A DNA stretch of 64,000 nucleotides from Corynebacterium frankenforstense DSM 45800. GTDB lineage: Bacteria > Actinomycetota > Actinomycetes > Mycobacteriales > Mycobacteriaceae. Position 1 is the first letter of the stretch. The number at the start of each line of letters is the position of its first letter. The translations under genes and the position numbers were made by a program. Shown here one piece after another: positions 32,690 to 41,841 of the stretch. The notes under the pieces were generated by a model that worked only from the letters and a program-made list of their open reading frames with translations, did not search any database and was not told the origin of the DNA. The DNA lies in the NCBI RefSeq assembly GCF_001941485.1, contig NZ_CP009247.1, forward strand, positions 744,001-808,000. The letters run 5' to 3'.

Positions 32690-33033
32690 GTGGGTGCGCT
32701 CATCACAGGTCCGCACCCCGATCTCCGGGGTGCCTTCGGGTGTGCCGGGACGACGGTCGAGCACCGTGGTCCGGGACGCCCCCGACCCCGGGTGTGCGCC
32801 GCGGTACGCGTGTACTGTTTCGGGTGAGGCCGTTACAGTCGCCCAGCCCTCAGCGGGGCCGCGACGGTGGTCCACGCGACACCCCGCCTTTAGGGTGGGA
32901 CGTGACGGTGACGGTGCCTCACGGTCGGGTCCAGCTCCCGGCCGGGGCGCCGTGGCGGACACCGCTGAAGTTCCGCCAGAAGGCCCGGTGACGGGTCCGT
33001 GAAGGTCAACGACAAAACCGAGAAAGGTTCACA

Positions 33034-34326
<1,293 letters not shown>

Positions 34327-34365
34327 TTGCGGCGGGCGGCTGACACCGCCCTGAGATTTCCGACG

Positions 34366-34397
34366 GCCGCGCCACCCGCCCCGGGTGGCGCGGCTTT
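34366..34397 (+). terminator. gltA terminator
   Basis: Perfect 13-bp stem (34366-34378 with 34382-34394) followed by TTT. It is preceded by GAGATTTCCGACG (34353-34365), a phrase also found before the mctC terminator. Confidence 0.85.
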
Positions 34398-34418
34398 CGC
34401 GTGGGCGGGTGGTGCGGG

Positions 34419-34456
34419 GTGGGATGTCGGCCGCGGCGTGGGGTGTCGGCCGCGGC
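34419..34456. repeat. 19-bp tandem repeat, two units
   Basis: GTGGGATGTCGGCCGCGGC at 34419-34437 and the same with one change at 34438-34456, in the gltA-FKBP gap. Confidence 0.85.
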
Positions 34457-34532
34457 GTTCGCCCCGCGGTTTTCGCGCCGGGCGGGACGCAAGTTAGGCT
34501 CGCCAGACAGGCGCATGATCTATCGTTTCGCA

Positions 34533-34538
34533 TATAAT
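34533..34538 (+). promoter_or_regulatory. -10 element for the FKBP gene
   Basis: Perfect TATAAT; transcription would start near 34545 and give a leader of about 75 nt. No good -35 is seen. Confidence 0.55.
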
Positions 34539-34619
34539 GCACGCCGATGGCCCTCCGCCGCGTTCCCCGCGGCGTCGAGCGGCCGGACACTGTCCCCGAT
34601 GAAGGAGAATGCATCACCC

Positions 34620-34982
34620 ATGGAGAAGCCCGACGTGAACGTGCCCGAGGGTCCGGCACCGGAGGACCTGGTCATCGAGGACGTCACGGTCGGTGACGGC
34701 GCGCAGGCCCAGGCCGGCGACACCGTGGAGGTGCACTACGTGGGGGTCGACTTCGAGACCGGCGAGGAGTTCGACTCCTCCTGGGACCGCAAGCAGAGCA
34801 TCGAGTTCCCCCTCGACCGGCTGATCGACGGCTGGAAGGAGGGCATCCCCGGCATGCGCGCCGGCGGACGTCGTCGCCTGATCTGCCCGCCGGAGAAGGC
34901 CTACGGCCCGGCCGGCGGCGGCCACCCGCTCTCGGGTCGCACGCTCGTCTTCGTCATCGACCTCATCGCGGTCGCCGAGTGA
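34620..34982 (+). CDS. fkpA: FKBP-type peptidyl-prolyl cis-trans isomerase
   Basis: A 120-residue cytoplasmic single-domain FKBP that speeds proline isomerisation in protein folding. Active-site residues appear in VEVHYVGVDFETGEEFDSSW, IEFPLDRLIDGWKEGIPGMR, RRRLICPPEKAYG and HPLSGRTLVFVIDL. The ATG at 34620 matches the usual MEKP start in corynebacteria; AAGGAG is 12 bases upstream, somewhat far, and an upstream in-frame ATG before it would lack a site. It follows gltA as in C. glutamicum. Confidence 0.92.
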   Translation: MEKPDVNVPEGPAPEDLVIEDVTVGDGAQAQAGDTVEVHYVGVDFETGEEFDSSWDRKQSIEFPLDRLIDGWKEGIPGMRAGGRRRLICPPEKAYGPAGGGHPLSGRTLVFVIDLIAVAE

Positions 34983-35459
34983 CGTCCCCGGCGGGGTGGC
35001 CCGCCGGTGGAGGTGGGATCACCCGTCGGCGGAGGCGGGGTGACCTGCCGGCGAAGTTGCAGCGGGCGGGCTCGTGGTGGGCCTGGCCATCTACGGCGGG
35101 TGCTCCGCAGCGAGCCCGTACCCTGGCGCGGTCTTCACGGCCGCGCTTTTTCGTGTCTCGGGGGCCGGTGGGACCCTCGGAAGGGCCACCGGGGGTAACG
35201 CGGGCCGCCCGACCACCCCAGGTCAGGGCGGCTTCGGGGGTGGAATTCGTATTGGTTATAAACAAGTCTCCCCATTCACTATCCGCAATCGCTGTGAAAC
35301 AGGTAACTTCTAGCACGCAAGCGTGGCGTGCTCCCAGGGATCCGGTGATCCCCGGGTACTGGTGTTCCACCTGACGTCCACGCGCTGAGCTGACCACGCC
35401 GTGGGACCCCGTCCCCTCCGACGCGATCCCCACGGCGCGAAACAGAGAGGACACCCGCC
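34983..35459 (+). other. Gap between FKBP and mctC operon
   Basis: No credible gene. It holds the FKBP terminator (35126-35151), a TATAAA hexamer at 35257-35262 and the leader of the DUF485/mctC operon. Open frames here lack ribosome-binding sites. Confidence 0.6.
35126..35151 (+). terminator. FKBP gene terminator
   Basis: GCGCGG/CCGCGC stem with a nine-base loop and TTTTT at 35147-35151. Confidence 0.75.
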
Positions 35460-35816
35460 ATGAGCACCGCAGAGCCCGCGGCCGTCGCCGAGCGCCCGGT
35501 ACGCCGGGAACCGACGGCCGAAGACTTCCGGGAGGTACGCGCCGGAGCCCGGTTCCAGGAGCTGCGCAGCAAGTACCGCTCCTTCAACTTCCCGATGTCC
35601 GTCGCCTTCTTCCTCTGGTACATCGCCTACGTCGTCGCGGCGACGTTCTTCCCCGACCTGATGGCCGTCAACGTCTACGGCAGCGTCAACCTGGGCATCG
35701 TCCTCGGTGTGCTGCAGTTCGTCACGACGTTCATCATCACCTGGGTGTACGTGCGCTACGCCAACAAGAACATCGAGCCGCGCGCGGCCGCGATCCGCAC
35801 CGAGATGGAAGGGTAG
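35460..35816 (+). CDS. DUF485 membrane protein partner of MctC
   Basis: A 118-residue protein with two membrane helices (PMSVAFFLWYIAYVVAATFF and VNLGIVLGVLQFVTTFIITW), the DUF485 family. In C. glutamicum the same small gene (cg0952) precedes mctC, and in enterobacteria YjcH precedes the acetate permease ActP, so it is probably an accessory subunit or assembly factor of the transporter. GAGAGGA lies before the ATG; the next gene starts nine bases after the stop. Confidence 0.88.
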   Translation: MSTAEPAAVAERPVRREPTAEDFREVRAGARFQELRSKYRSFNFPMSVAFFLWYIAYVVAATFFPDLMAVNVYGSVNLGIVLGVLQFVTTFIITWVYVRYANKNIEPRAAAIRTEMEG

Positions 35817-35825
35817 GCCCACACC

Positions 35826-37487
35826 ATGGACTCGTTGAACACCACCCAGATCCTGGCGCAGGACTCGAGCGCGGACGTCGGCAACCCGATCCTGAACATC
35901 TCGGTCTTCGTCGCCTTCATCGTCGTGACCATGGCGATCGTCATGCGCGCCGGCAAGACCACCAAGGAGGCCTCGGACTTCTACACCGGCGGCGCCTCCT
36001 TCTCCGGCGCCCAGAACGGCCTGGCCATCTCGGGCGACTACCTGTCGGCCGCGTCGTTCCTCGGCATCGTCGGCGCCATCGCGCTGAGCGGCTACGACGG
36101 CTTCCTCTACTCGATCGGCTTCTTCGTCGCCTGGCTGGTGGCCCTGCTGCTGGTCGCCGAGCCGATGCGTAACGTCGGCCGCTTCACCATGGCGGACGTG
36201 CTCTCGTTCCGCCTGCGCCAGAAGCCGGTGCGCACCGCGGCCGCCTTCGGCACGCTGTTCGTCTCGCTGTTCTACCTCATCGCCCAGATGGCCGGTGCCG
36301 GCTCGCTGGTCTCGGTGCTGCTGAACATCCACGACACCACCGTCCAGGCCGGCGTCGTCGGCGTGGTCGGCCTGGTCATGATCGCCTACGTGCTCATCGG
36401 CGGCATGAAGGGCACCACCTACGTGCAGATGATCAAGGCCGTGCTGCTCATCGGCGCGGTGGTCCTCATGACCGTGATGGTCTTCGTCGCCGTGCGCGGC
36501 GGGGCCTCCGAGCTCTTCGACCGGGCGATCGAGATGCATCGCGACTCCGAGGCGCGCGCCGAGGCCGGCTACGCCGCCGAGGACGTGATGAAGCCGGGCC
36601 TGAAGTACGGCGCCGACTTCGTCAGCCAGCTCGACTTCCTCTCCCTGGGCCTCTCGCTGGTCCTGGGCGTCGGCGGCCTGCCGCACGTGCTGATGCGCTT
36701 CTACACCGTGCCCACGGCCACCGAGGCGCGCAAGTCCGTGACCTGGGCGATCGTGCTGATCGGCTCCTTCTACCTGATCACCCTGATCCTGGGCTACGGC
36801 GCCGCCGCGCTCGTCGGCCCGGACAAGGTGCTCGACGCGCCGGGCGGGGCGAACTCCGCGGCGCCGCTGCTGGCCCTGGAGCTGGCCGGCCCGCTGTTCA
36901 TGGCCGTCGTCTCCGCGGTCGCCTTCGCCACGGTGCTCGCGGTGGTCGCGGGCCTGGCGATCACCGCCTCGGCCTCGATCGCGCACGACATCTACCACGC
37001 GGTGCTGCGCGACGGCCAGGCCACCGAGGAGGAGCAGGTCCGCGTCTCGCGCATCACGGTGGTGGTGCTCGGCATCGTCGCGATCGTCCTGGGCATCCTG
37101 GCCATGCAGCAGAACGTCGCCTTCCTGGTCTCGCTGGCCTTCGCCATCGCGGCGAGCGCGAACCTGCCGACGATCCTGTTCTCGCTGTACTGGCGCCGCT
37201 TCAACACCACCGGTGCCGTGGCCTCGATGTACACCGGCCTGGGCAGCGCCCTGCTGCTGATCTTCTTCTCGCCGGCGGTCTCGGGCACCCCGACCTCGAT
37301 GTTCTCGGGCGTCGACTTCTCCTGGTTCCCGCTGACCAGCCCCGGCCTGGTCTCGATCCCGCTGGGATTCCTGGCCGCGATCATCGGCACCTACCTGGGC
37401 AAGCCGGACAACCTCGACGACCTCGCCGACGAGATGGAGGTCCGCTCCCTGACCGGCGTCGGCGTGGAGGCCCCGGTCAGCCACTGA
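35826..37487 (+). CDS. mctC: Sodium:solute symporter for monocarboxylates (acetate, pyruvate, propionate)
   Basis: A 553-residue SSS-family transporter with about thirteen membrane segments, closest in layout to MctC/ActP. Characteristic stretches: TTKEASDFYTGGASFSGAQN, GLAISGDYLSAASFLGIVGA, YDGFLYSIGFFVAWLVALLL, RFTMADVLSFRLRQ, and VLGVGGLPHVLMRFYTVP. It would bring in acetate, pyruvate and propionate. It is translated with the DUF485 gene, and lies close to gltA, which uses the resulting acetyl-CoA. A perfect hairpin terminates the operon. Confidence 0.92.
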   Translation: MDSLNTTQILAQDSSADVGNPILNISVFVAFIVVTMAIVMRAGKTTKEASDFYTGGASFSGAQNGLAISGDYLSAASFLGIVGAIALSGYDGFLYSIGFFVAWLVALLLVAEPMRNVGRFTMADVLSFRLRQKPVRTAAAFGTLFVSLFYLIAQMAGAGSLVSVLLNIHDTTVQAGVVGVVGLVMIAYVLIGGMKGTTYVQMIKAVLLIGAVVLMTVMVFVAVRGGASELFDRAIEMHRDSEARAEAGYAAEDVMKPGLKYGADFVSQLDFLSLGLSLVLGVGGLPHVLMRFYTVPTATEARKSVTWAIVLIGSFYLITLILGYGAAALVGPDKVLDAPGGANSAAPLLALELAGPLFMAVVSAVAFATVLAVVAGLAITASASIAHDIYHAVLRDGQATEEEQVRVSRITVVVLGIVAIVLGILAMQQNVAFLVSLAFAIAASANLPTILFSLYWRRFNTTGAVASMYTGLGSALLLIFFSPAVSGTPTSMFSGVDFSWFPLTSPGLVSIPLGFLAAIIGTYLGKPDNLDDLADEMEVRSLTGVGVEAPVSH

Positions 37488-37511
37488 CCGGCACCCCGCA
37501 CCGAGATTTCC

Positions 37512-37543
37512 GACGCCCGCCCCATCACCCAGGGGCGGGCGTC
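37512..37543 (+). terminator. mctC terminator
   Basis: Perfect 12-bp stem (37512-37523 with 37532-37543), overlapped at its start by the GAGATTTCCGACG phrase (37503-37515). Confidence 0.8.
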
Positions 37544-37611
37544 GCCCGTCTGGTGCCCCCTCGCCGCCTCCGCGGCGCCGCCTGCGCGGCGCCGGTACTA
37601 GGATCTTGCGC

Positions 37612-38697
37612 ATGTCTGAATCCTCCGGCCGTGACGGGGTGGCCACGGTCAACCGGGTCCTCGTCGGAATCTGCGCGGTGCTCGCCGTGGCCGTGCTCGT
37701 GCTCGTCATTGCCTTCGTCAACCTCTCGCGCCCCGGCGGCGGGGAGGCCGCCTCGGGCGAGGGAGTCGTCGGCGACGGGGGAGTGGTCCAGGACGGGCTG
37801 CACGGCGGGCCGGTGGAGAACGCCACGGCCGCGCAGGTCAGCGTGATCCGGCTGAGCGACGGCAAGCGTCGCGGAACGGCCTCGGAGCGCTATGCGCGTC
37901 CGGCGTTGAGCCTGGCCAAGCTCTACATCGCGGACTACGTGCTCGACCACGGGACGGTCTCGCAGCGGTGGGAGGCGATCAACATGATCTCGGACTCCTC
38001 GGATGCCGCGGCCAAGGACCTCTACACCGCCTACCCGGACTCGATCGACGCGACCGCGGAGAAGTACGGGCTCGAGTCGACCCGCTCGGGCGAGGACTGG
38101 GGCTACGCGCTGACCTCCACCTATGACGTGGCGACCTTCGTTGCGCGCGTGCTCGACGCTGACCCGACCTCGCCGATCCTGGTCGCGATGGCCCGGGCGG
38201 CGGACGTGGCCGAGGACGGCTACGAGCAGAACTGGGGCACGGCGTTGCTGCCTGGCACGATCGGCACGAAGTGGGGCTGGTCGAATGACAAGGAGCTGCA
38301 CTCCTCGGTCTCCTTCAGCGAGAACTTCGTCGTCGCCGCCGCGGTGACCGGCTCGAGCGAGGATCTCACCGAGCTCGTCGAGGACCGGATCAAGGGCATG
38401 GGCTCCTGGATCGGCGACGACGCGGTCGACCACATCGACGCGGACAAGTCGAATGACAAGTCCGGGGACAAGTCCGCCGAGAAGTCCTCCGGGGAATCCG
38501 GGAAGAAGTCCGGCGACAAGTCGGACGACAAGAAGTCGGGCGAGAAGCGCGACGAGGAGAAGCCCGACGAGAAGAAGTCCCAGGACGGCAAGAAGCCGGA
38601 GGACAAGTCGAATGACAGGTCCTCCGGCCGGTCCGGGGAGAAGAAATCCCCGGAGAAGTCCTCCGCCGAGCCCTCGGCGAAGAAGGGCGAGAGGTAG
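37612..38697 (+). CDS. Membrane-anchored serine hydrolase-like (beta-lactamase fold) protein with Lys/Ser-rich tail
   Basis: A 361-residue protein. One N-terminal membrane helix (VLVGICAVLAVAVLVLVIAF) anchors an extracytoplasmic domain with a likely SxxK motif (S100-L-A-K103 in ALSLAKLYIADYVLDHG), a second-motif region SDSSD (127-131) and GTKWG with K220 in place of KTG. This order fits the penicillin-binding/class A beta-lactamase fold, but a real catalytic role is unproven. About 100 C-terminal residues are almost only K, S, D, E and G in KSGDKS-like repeats, perhaps cell-wall binding. TAGGAT seven bases before the ATG indicates a leaderless mRNA. A secreted protein gene occupies this place in C. 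glutamicum too. Confidence 0.7.
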   Translation: MSESSGRDGVATVNRVLVGICAVLAVAVLVLVIAFVNLSRPGGGEAASGEGVVGDGGVVQDGLHGGPVENATAAQVSVIRLSDGKRRGTASERYARPALSLAKLYIADYVLDHGTVSQRWEAINMISDSSDAAAKDLYTAYPDSIDATAEKYGLESTRSGEDWGYALTSTYDVATFVARVLDADPTSPILVAMARAADVAEDGYEQNWGTALLPGTIGTKWGWSNDKELHSSVSFSENFVVAAAVTGSSEDLTELVEDRIKGMGSWIGDDAVDHIDADKSNDKSGDKSAEKSSGESGKKSGDKSDDKKSGEKRDEEKPDEKKSQDGKKPEDKSNDRSSGRSGEKKSPEKSSAEPSAKKGER

Positions 38698-38767
38698 CCG
38701 CCGGCGGGGGAGTGGCCGCCGGCGGGGGGAGTTGCCGCCTGCGGGGAAATGGCCGCCAGCTGGAGCT
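38697..38767. repeat. 18-19 bp tandem repeat, about four units
   Basis: Units GCCGCCGGCGGGGGAGTG-like at 38697, 38715, 38734 and (degenerate) 38752. They fill the whole gap between two convergent genes, overlapping both stop codons' neighbourhood. Confidence 0.8.
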
Positions 38768-39797
38768 AGCTGGACAGTCGGGCGGCCTGCTCGGCGATCG
38801 AGCGCAGCTGCGCGCCGTTGACGGAGATGCCGCCGGGCAGGTTGATGGTCACCTTGTCCAGGCTCGGCAGGGTGAAGTTCTCGGTGCTGCCCAGCGGTAG
38901 CCCTCCGCCCTGGCCGCCGCCGTTGCCGCGGGTGCCGCCCTGGCCGCCGCCGTTTCCACCGTTGCCGGCATTGCTGCCGTTACCGGTGCCGCCGGCGTTC
39001 CCGGTCCGGCCGTTGCCGCCGCTCGGCTCGGCGTTCGTGCCGCTCGGCTGCAGCGCCGGCAGGGAGGTGGTGCCCGGGGTCCACTGGCCCCAGTCGCGGG
39101 TGTAGACGTCGTTGATGTCGACGTCGACCCCGCCGACGCGGGCGGTGACACCGGGGCGCTGGTAGACGTTGGCGCGCGGGTGGATCTTGCCGTTGGAGCC
39201 CCAGCCGTGCTGCCAGAAGTACTCGCCGATGCCGTCGGCGATCAGCCAGTCCATGGTCGGGTAGTTGGCGTAGACACCGGTCTTGAGTCCGGCGGCGGCC
39301 AGCGCGGCCGAGAAGCCCTTGAGGTACGGCTTGATCAGCGTCTCGTACTCGTTGCGGGTGGGGTTGTCGTCGATGGCGACGTAGATCGGCTTGCCGGTCG
39401 GGCCGCCCGCGGCGGCGTGCAGGGCGATGGCCTTCGGCGCGTGCTTGGCGGCACCGGCGGCACCTTCGCGCCAGTCGGCGGTGCGGTCCTTGCCGTACTG
39501 GTAGACGGAAGCGGTCGCCAGGCCCGCGGCGGCCAGGGCCTTGGTCTCCTCGATCTTGACGGGCTTGCCCTTCATCCAGGCCTCGCGGGGCTCGGAGATG
39601 TAGCGGATCGCGCCGAGGTGCCCGGCGCTCTTGATCGCCTGGGCGCTCGGCACGCCGCCGGAGTAGTCGAGGACGGTGCCGAGCGAGCGGCCCTGCGCGT
39701 TGGCCTGCGGCAGCACGGCGGCGCCGGCGCCGAGGGCGAGGGCCGCGCCGGCGACGCGGAAGAGACTGCGGCGGTTCATCGGGGAGTTCAGGTTCAT
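38766..39797 (-). CDS. Tat-exported DUF1906 (glycoside hydrolase-like) protein
   Basis: A 343-residue secreted protein. The twin-arginine signal MNRRSLFRVAGAALALGAG ends near PQANAQG. The DUF1906 domain follows (LGTVLDYSGGVPSAQAIKSA, IRYISEPREAWMKGK, GKPIYVAIDDNPTRNEYETL, GVYANYPTMDWLI), a TIM-barrel of the GH25-like type suggested to act on peptidoglycan. A Gly/Asn-rich linker of about 50 residues separates a short C-terminal hydrophobic segment. AAGGAG lies five bases before the ATG. Enzyme activity is inferred from family only. Confidence 0.87.
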   Translation of the reverse strand: MNLNSPMNRRSLFRVAGAALALGAGAAVLPQANAQGRSLGTVLDYSGGVPSAQAIKSAGHLGAIRYISEPREAWMKGKPVKIEETKALAAAGLATASVYQYGKDRTADWREGAAGAAKHAPKAIALHAAAGGPTGKPIYVAIDDNPTRNEYETLIKPYLKGFSAALAAAGLKTGVYANYPTMDWLIADGIGEYFWQHGWGSNGKIHPRANVYQRPGVTARVGGVDVDINDVYTRDWGQWTPGTTSLPALQPSGTNAEPSGGNGRTGNAGGTGNGSNAGNGGNGGGQGGTRGNGGGQGGGLPLGSTENFTLPSLDKVTINLPGGISVNGAQLRSIAEQAARLSS

Positions 39798-40258
39798 GGT
39801 CGCTCCTTGGGAGGGAAGGCAGGTGGCGGACGGTGTAGGAAGCGTAAGTCCGAGCCGGACACCAACAATCCCAGTAGTCACACGAGTAACAAGCGTAACT
39901 ATAACAGCAAGGTGTCGGGAGGGCCGGACGGCGGTGTGCCGTGCGTTGTCGCCCTTTGCCCACCTTCGGGATAGATGCCATGGGTTCCGGCTTCGGCGGA
40001 CACGTCGGTTGCGGGGCGTCATGCTTTCACCGAGATGTGCGCGCGGTCGAGTGCGTGGCGGTCTGTTGACGGTTGCGCACTGAGGGGCTTTCGGGGTCTG
40101 TTGGATGGATTGGCAATCGAGCGAACGTCGTTGGGGCTGGAGGCCACTCTCTGGAAAAGAGATCTATTTACGTATGTGTCGCACGGAGGGGGTAGCGGGG
40201 TTGATGCGGTTTTAGCTGGGCCAGGAGGGAAAATCGGCTAACTGCTAGTGTTGCCGTT
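39798..40258. other. Low-GC gap before the lipoprotein gene
   Basis: The left part is the promoter region of the DUF1906 gene. From about 39850 GC falls. A possible 88-codon frame at 39975-40241 has no ribosome-binding site and no recognisable sequence, so I leave it out. Confidence 0.5.
40246..40251 (+). promoter_or_regulatory. -10 element for the lipoprotein gene
   Basis: TAGTGT with exactly seven bases to the ATG at 40259. Confidence 0.55.
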
Positions 40259-40774
40259 ATGAAGAAAAGACTTGCATTCATGGTGATGATTCCATGTTTG
40301 GCTTTGGCTGCATGCTCGGGCCAGAACGATGAGCGGTCGGGGGCGAGCGCTGACGGGTCGGGCTCTTCCGGGGTGGAAGCGGCGGATCGTTTCACGGGCG
40401 AAGTCGGCGATTTCACGATTCATGTGACTGATCTCGGGGACCCCTCGGAAATCGCGGAAGTCGAGATGCCCGATTACGACGGGATGAAGCAGGTTTCTGT
40501 GTCTGCCGATGTGACCAACAATGGCGCGAAGGAGATCGACCTTGCCTGCGGATTCGACCTGGACGTCCGTATTTTTTCCAACGGCGAGTCGTGGGGCAAC
40601 GTTGGGTACCTGGAGCGGGTGCCAGGTAACCCGTCCTGCGAGGATCATCTCAAACCAGGTGAGACCCAGAAGATGACATGGGTCTCTATAATGCCGAGCG
40701 AGAAGCAGCCGACAGACCTTGAAGTGGAGGATACGTCCGATCCGAATGCGTATGCCCAGATAAAGGTTCGGTAG
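40259..40774 (+). CDS. Lipoprotein of unknown function, lower GC
   Basis: A 171-residue lipoprotein: MKKRLAFMVMIPCLALAACS gives a signal peptide with lipobox LAAC (Cys19). The mature part looks like an all-beta, immunoglobulin-like domain (VSVSADVTNNGAKEIDLACG, FSNGESWGNVG, KPGETQKMTWVSIMP), similar in style to DUF4352-type exported domains. Two further cysteines (CGFDL and PSCEDH) could form a disulfide. Codon use is clearly less GC-rich than in neighbours, suggesting acquisition. Its own leaderless promoter and terminator make it a self-contained unit, 245 bp from tRNA-Arg. Confidence 0.75.
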   Translation: MKKRLAFMVMIPCLALAACSGQNDERSGASADGSGSSGVEAADRFTGEVGDFTIHVTDLGDPSEIAEVEMPDYDGMKQVSVSADVTNNGAKEIDLACGFDLDVRIFSNGESWGNVGYLERVPGNPSCEDHLKPGETQKMTWVSIMPSEKQPTDLEVEDTSDPNAYAQIKVR

Positions 40775-40814
40775 AGACGTCGAAAGGGGCCAGCAGAGTC
40801 GCCCCGGAGGCTAG

Positions 40815-40855
40815 GCCACCCGATCCGCTTCCTATGCGGATCTGGTGGCTTTTCG
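40815..40855 (+). terminator. Lipoprotein gene terminator
   Basis: GCCACC-C-GATCCGC pairs with GCGGATC-T-GGTGGC, followed by TTTTCGTGTTTT. Confidence 0.85.
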
Positions 40856-40974
40856 TGTTTTGGCGTGTGTGGAGTTACGCACTTGCCTGGCGTGGCGGTT
40901 TTCTTGTCTTCCGCAATCAAGTCGAGCTGATCTGTGGAAGTGGGACCTCTGCTCAAGCGAGCCCGGAGACGCGG

Positions 40975-41012
40975 AAAACCCGGGCCACCGAAGAGACGGT
41001 GGCCCGGGTTTT
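40975..41012. terminator. Bidirectional terminator downstream of tRNA-Arg
   Basis: Perfect 16-bp stem AAAACCCGGGCCACCG (40975-40990) with its complement (40997-41012), giving a T-run on both strands. It ends eight bases from the tRNA 3' end. Confidence 0.9.
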
Positions 41013-41019
41013 CACGGGG

Positions 41020-41092
41020 TGCCCCAGAAAGGATTCGAACCTTCGACACCCGCTTTAGGAGAGCGGTGCTCTATCCCCTGAGCTACTGGGGC
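41020..41092 (-). tRNA. tRNA-Arg (anticodon CCT)
   Basis: Cloverleaf: acceptor GCCCCAG/CTGGGGC, D-arm GCTC/GAGC, anticodon stem CCGCT/AGCGG with loop CTCCTAA (CCT reads AGG), T-arm GAAGG-TTCGAAT-CCTTT with one G-T pair. CCA is not encoded in full. Confidence 0.95.
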
Positions 41093-41233
41093 CGGCGCCC
41101 GCCTCAGGCGGGCACCCGACCAGGGTACCGCACCGGCGCGGGCGCCCGTAAACCCTCCCGGTCCTGCCGGTAATGCCGGGCCGCAGGGCGGCAGGCCCCG
41201 GTCCTCCCGGCCGCGGACGCCCCGCAGACCCCG

Positions 41234-41259
41234 GCGCTCAGGCCAGGCGCTCAGGCCAG
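41234..41259. repeat. 13-bp tandem repeat across the folA stop codon
   Basis: GCGCTCAGGCCAG occurs at 41234-41246 and 41247-41259; the second copy contains the folA stop. Confidence 0.8.
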
Positions 41260-41841
41260 GCGCTTGCGCTCGTAGCTGAGGAACCGGTAGCGCAGCGGCA
41301 TCTCGCTGACGCCCACGGTCAGGCGCCCGCGCTCGGAGGCCAGCCAGCCGCTGTCGGAGACCTGCGAGAAGTCCTCGGGCACGTCCGGCGCGGAGACCGC
41401 ACGTTCGCGCAGCACGGGGAGCAGCACGGCGTCGACAAGCGTCACCTCGATGCGGTCGACCACCTCGACGGCACGCGCGTAGAGGCGCGCGCCGCCGATG
41501 ATCCAGCCGTCGTGGCCCTCGCGCTGCTCGTGGCCGACCAGGCCCTGGCGGCCGACGCGGCCGGGCAGGCCGGTGAAGCCGGTCAGGTCCGGAAGGGAGC
41601 TGACCACCTCCGCGCCGGCGGACCACTCGCCGGGCTCGCGAGAGGAGACGACGATGTTCTCCCGGCCCGGCAGCGGGCGGTTCTTCGCCGGCAGCGACTC
41701 CCAGGTGCGCCGCCCCATGATCACGGGGAAGCGCAGGGTGGTCTCCTTGAAGTGGGCCAGGTCCTCGGGCAGGTGCCAGGGCATCGTCTCGCCGTCGCCG
41801 ATGACCCCGTCGACCGACTGCGCCCAGATCGCGCCGAGCAT
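41251..41841 (-). CDS. folA: Dihydrofolate reductase
   Basis: A 196-residue enzyme that regenerates tetrahydrofolate after thymidylate synthesis. The active-site Asp is D27 in MPWHLPEDLAHFK; other marks are VIMGRRTWESLP, PLPGRENIVVSS and the NADPH-binding DGWIIGGARLY. It is about 30 residues longer than most bacterial DHFRs because of an insert between GAEVVSSLPDL and DGWIIGG (GFTGLPGRVGRQGLVGHEQR). The ATG shares one base with the thyA stop (TGATG), so translation is coupled. Confidence 0.95.
   Translation of the reverse strand: MLGAIWAQSVDGVIGDGETMPWHLPEDLAHFKETTLRFPVIMGRRTWESLPAKNRPLPGRENIVVSSREPGEWSAGAEVVSSLPDLTGFTGLPGRVGRQGLVGHEQREGHDGWIIGGARLYARAVEVVDRIEVTLVDAVLLPVLRERAVSAPDVPEDFSQVSDSGWLASERGRLTVGVSEMPLRYRFLSYERKRLA

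Noticed and set aside
35310..37865. 851-codon open frame antisense to the mctC operon, rich in His, Asp and Arg
   Set aside because: Its composition is the mirror of GC-rich sense codons; the sense strand encodes well-conserved DUF485 and SSS transporter proteins. Similar antisense frames at 22446-24530, 43488-45734, 45852-48608 and 56002-58485 were rejected for the same reason.
39975..40241. 88-codon open frame in the low-GC gap
   Set aside because: No ribosome-binding site, no -10 at the right distance, no recognisable sequence.
40834..41058. 74-codon frame ending in the tRNA-Arg region (...RKDSNLRHPL)
   Set aside because: It crosses a strong bidirectional terminator and reads into the antisense of the tRNA, a common annotation artefact.
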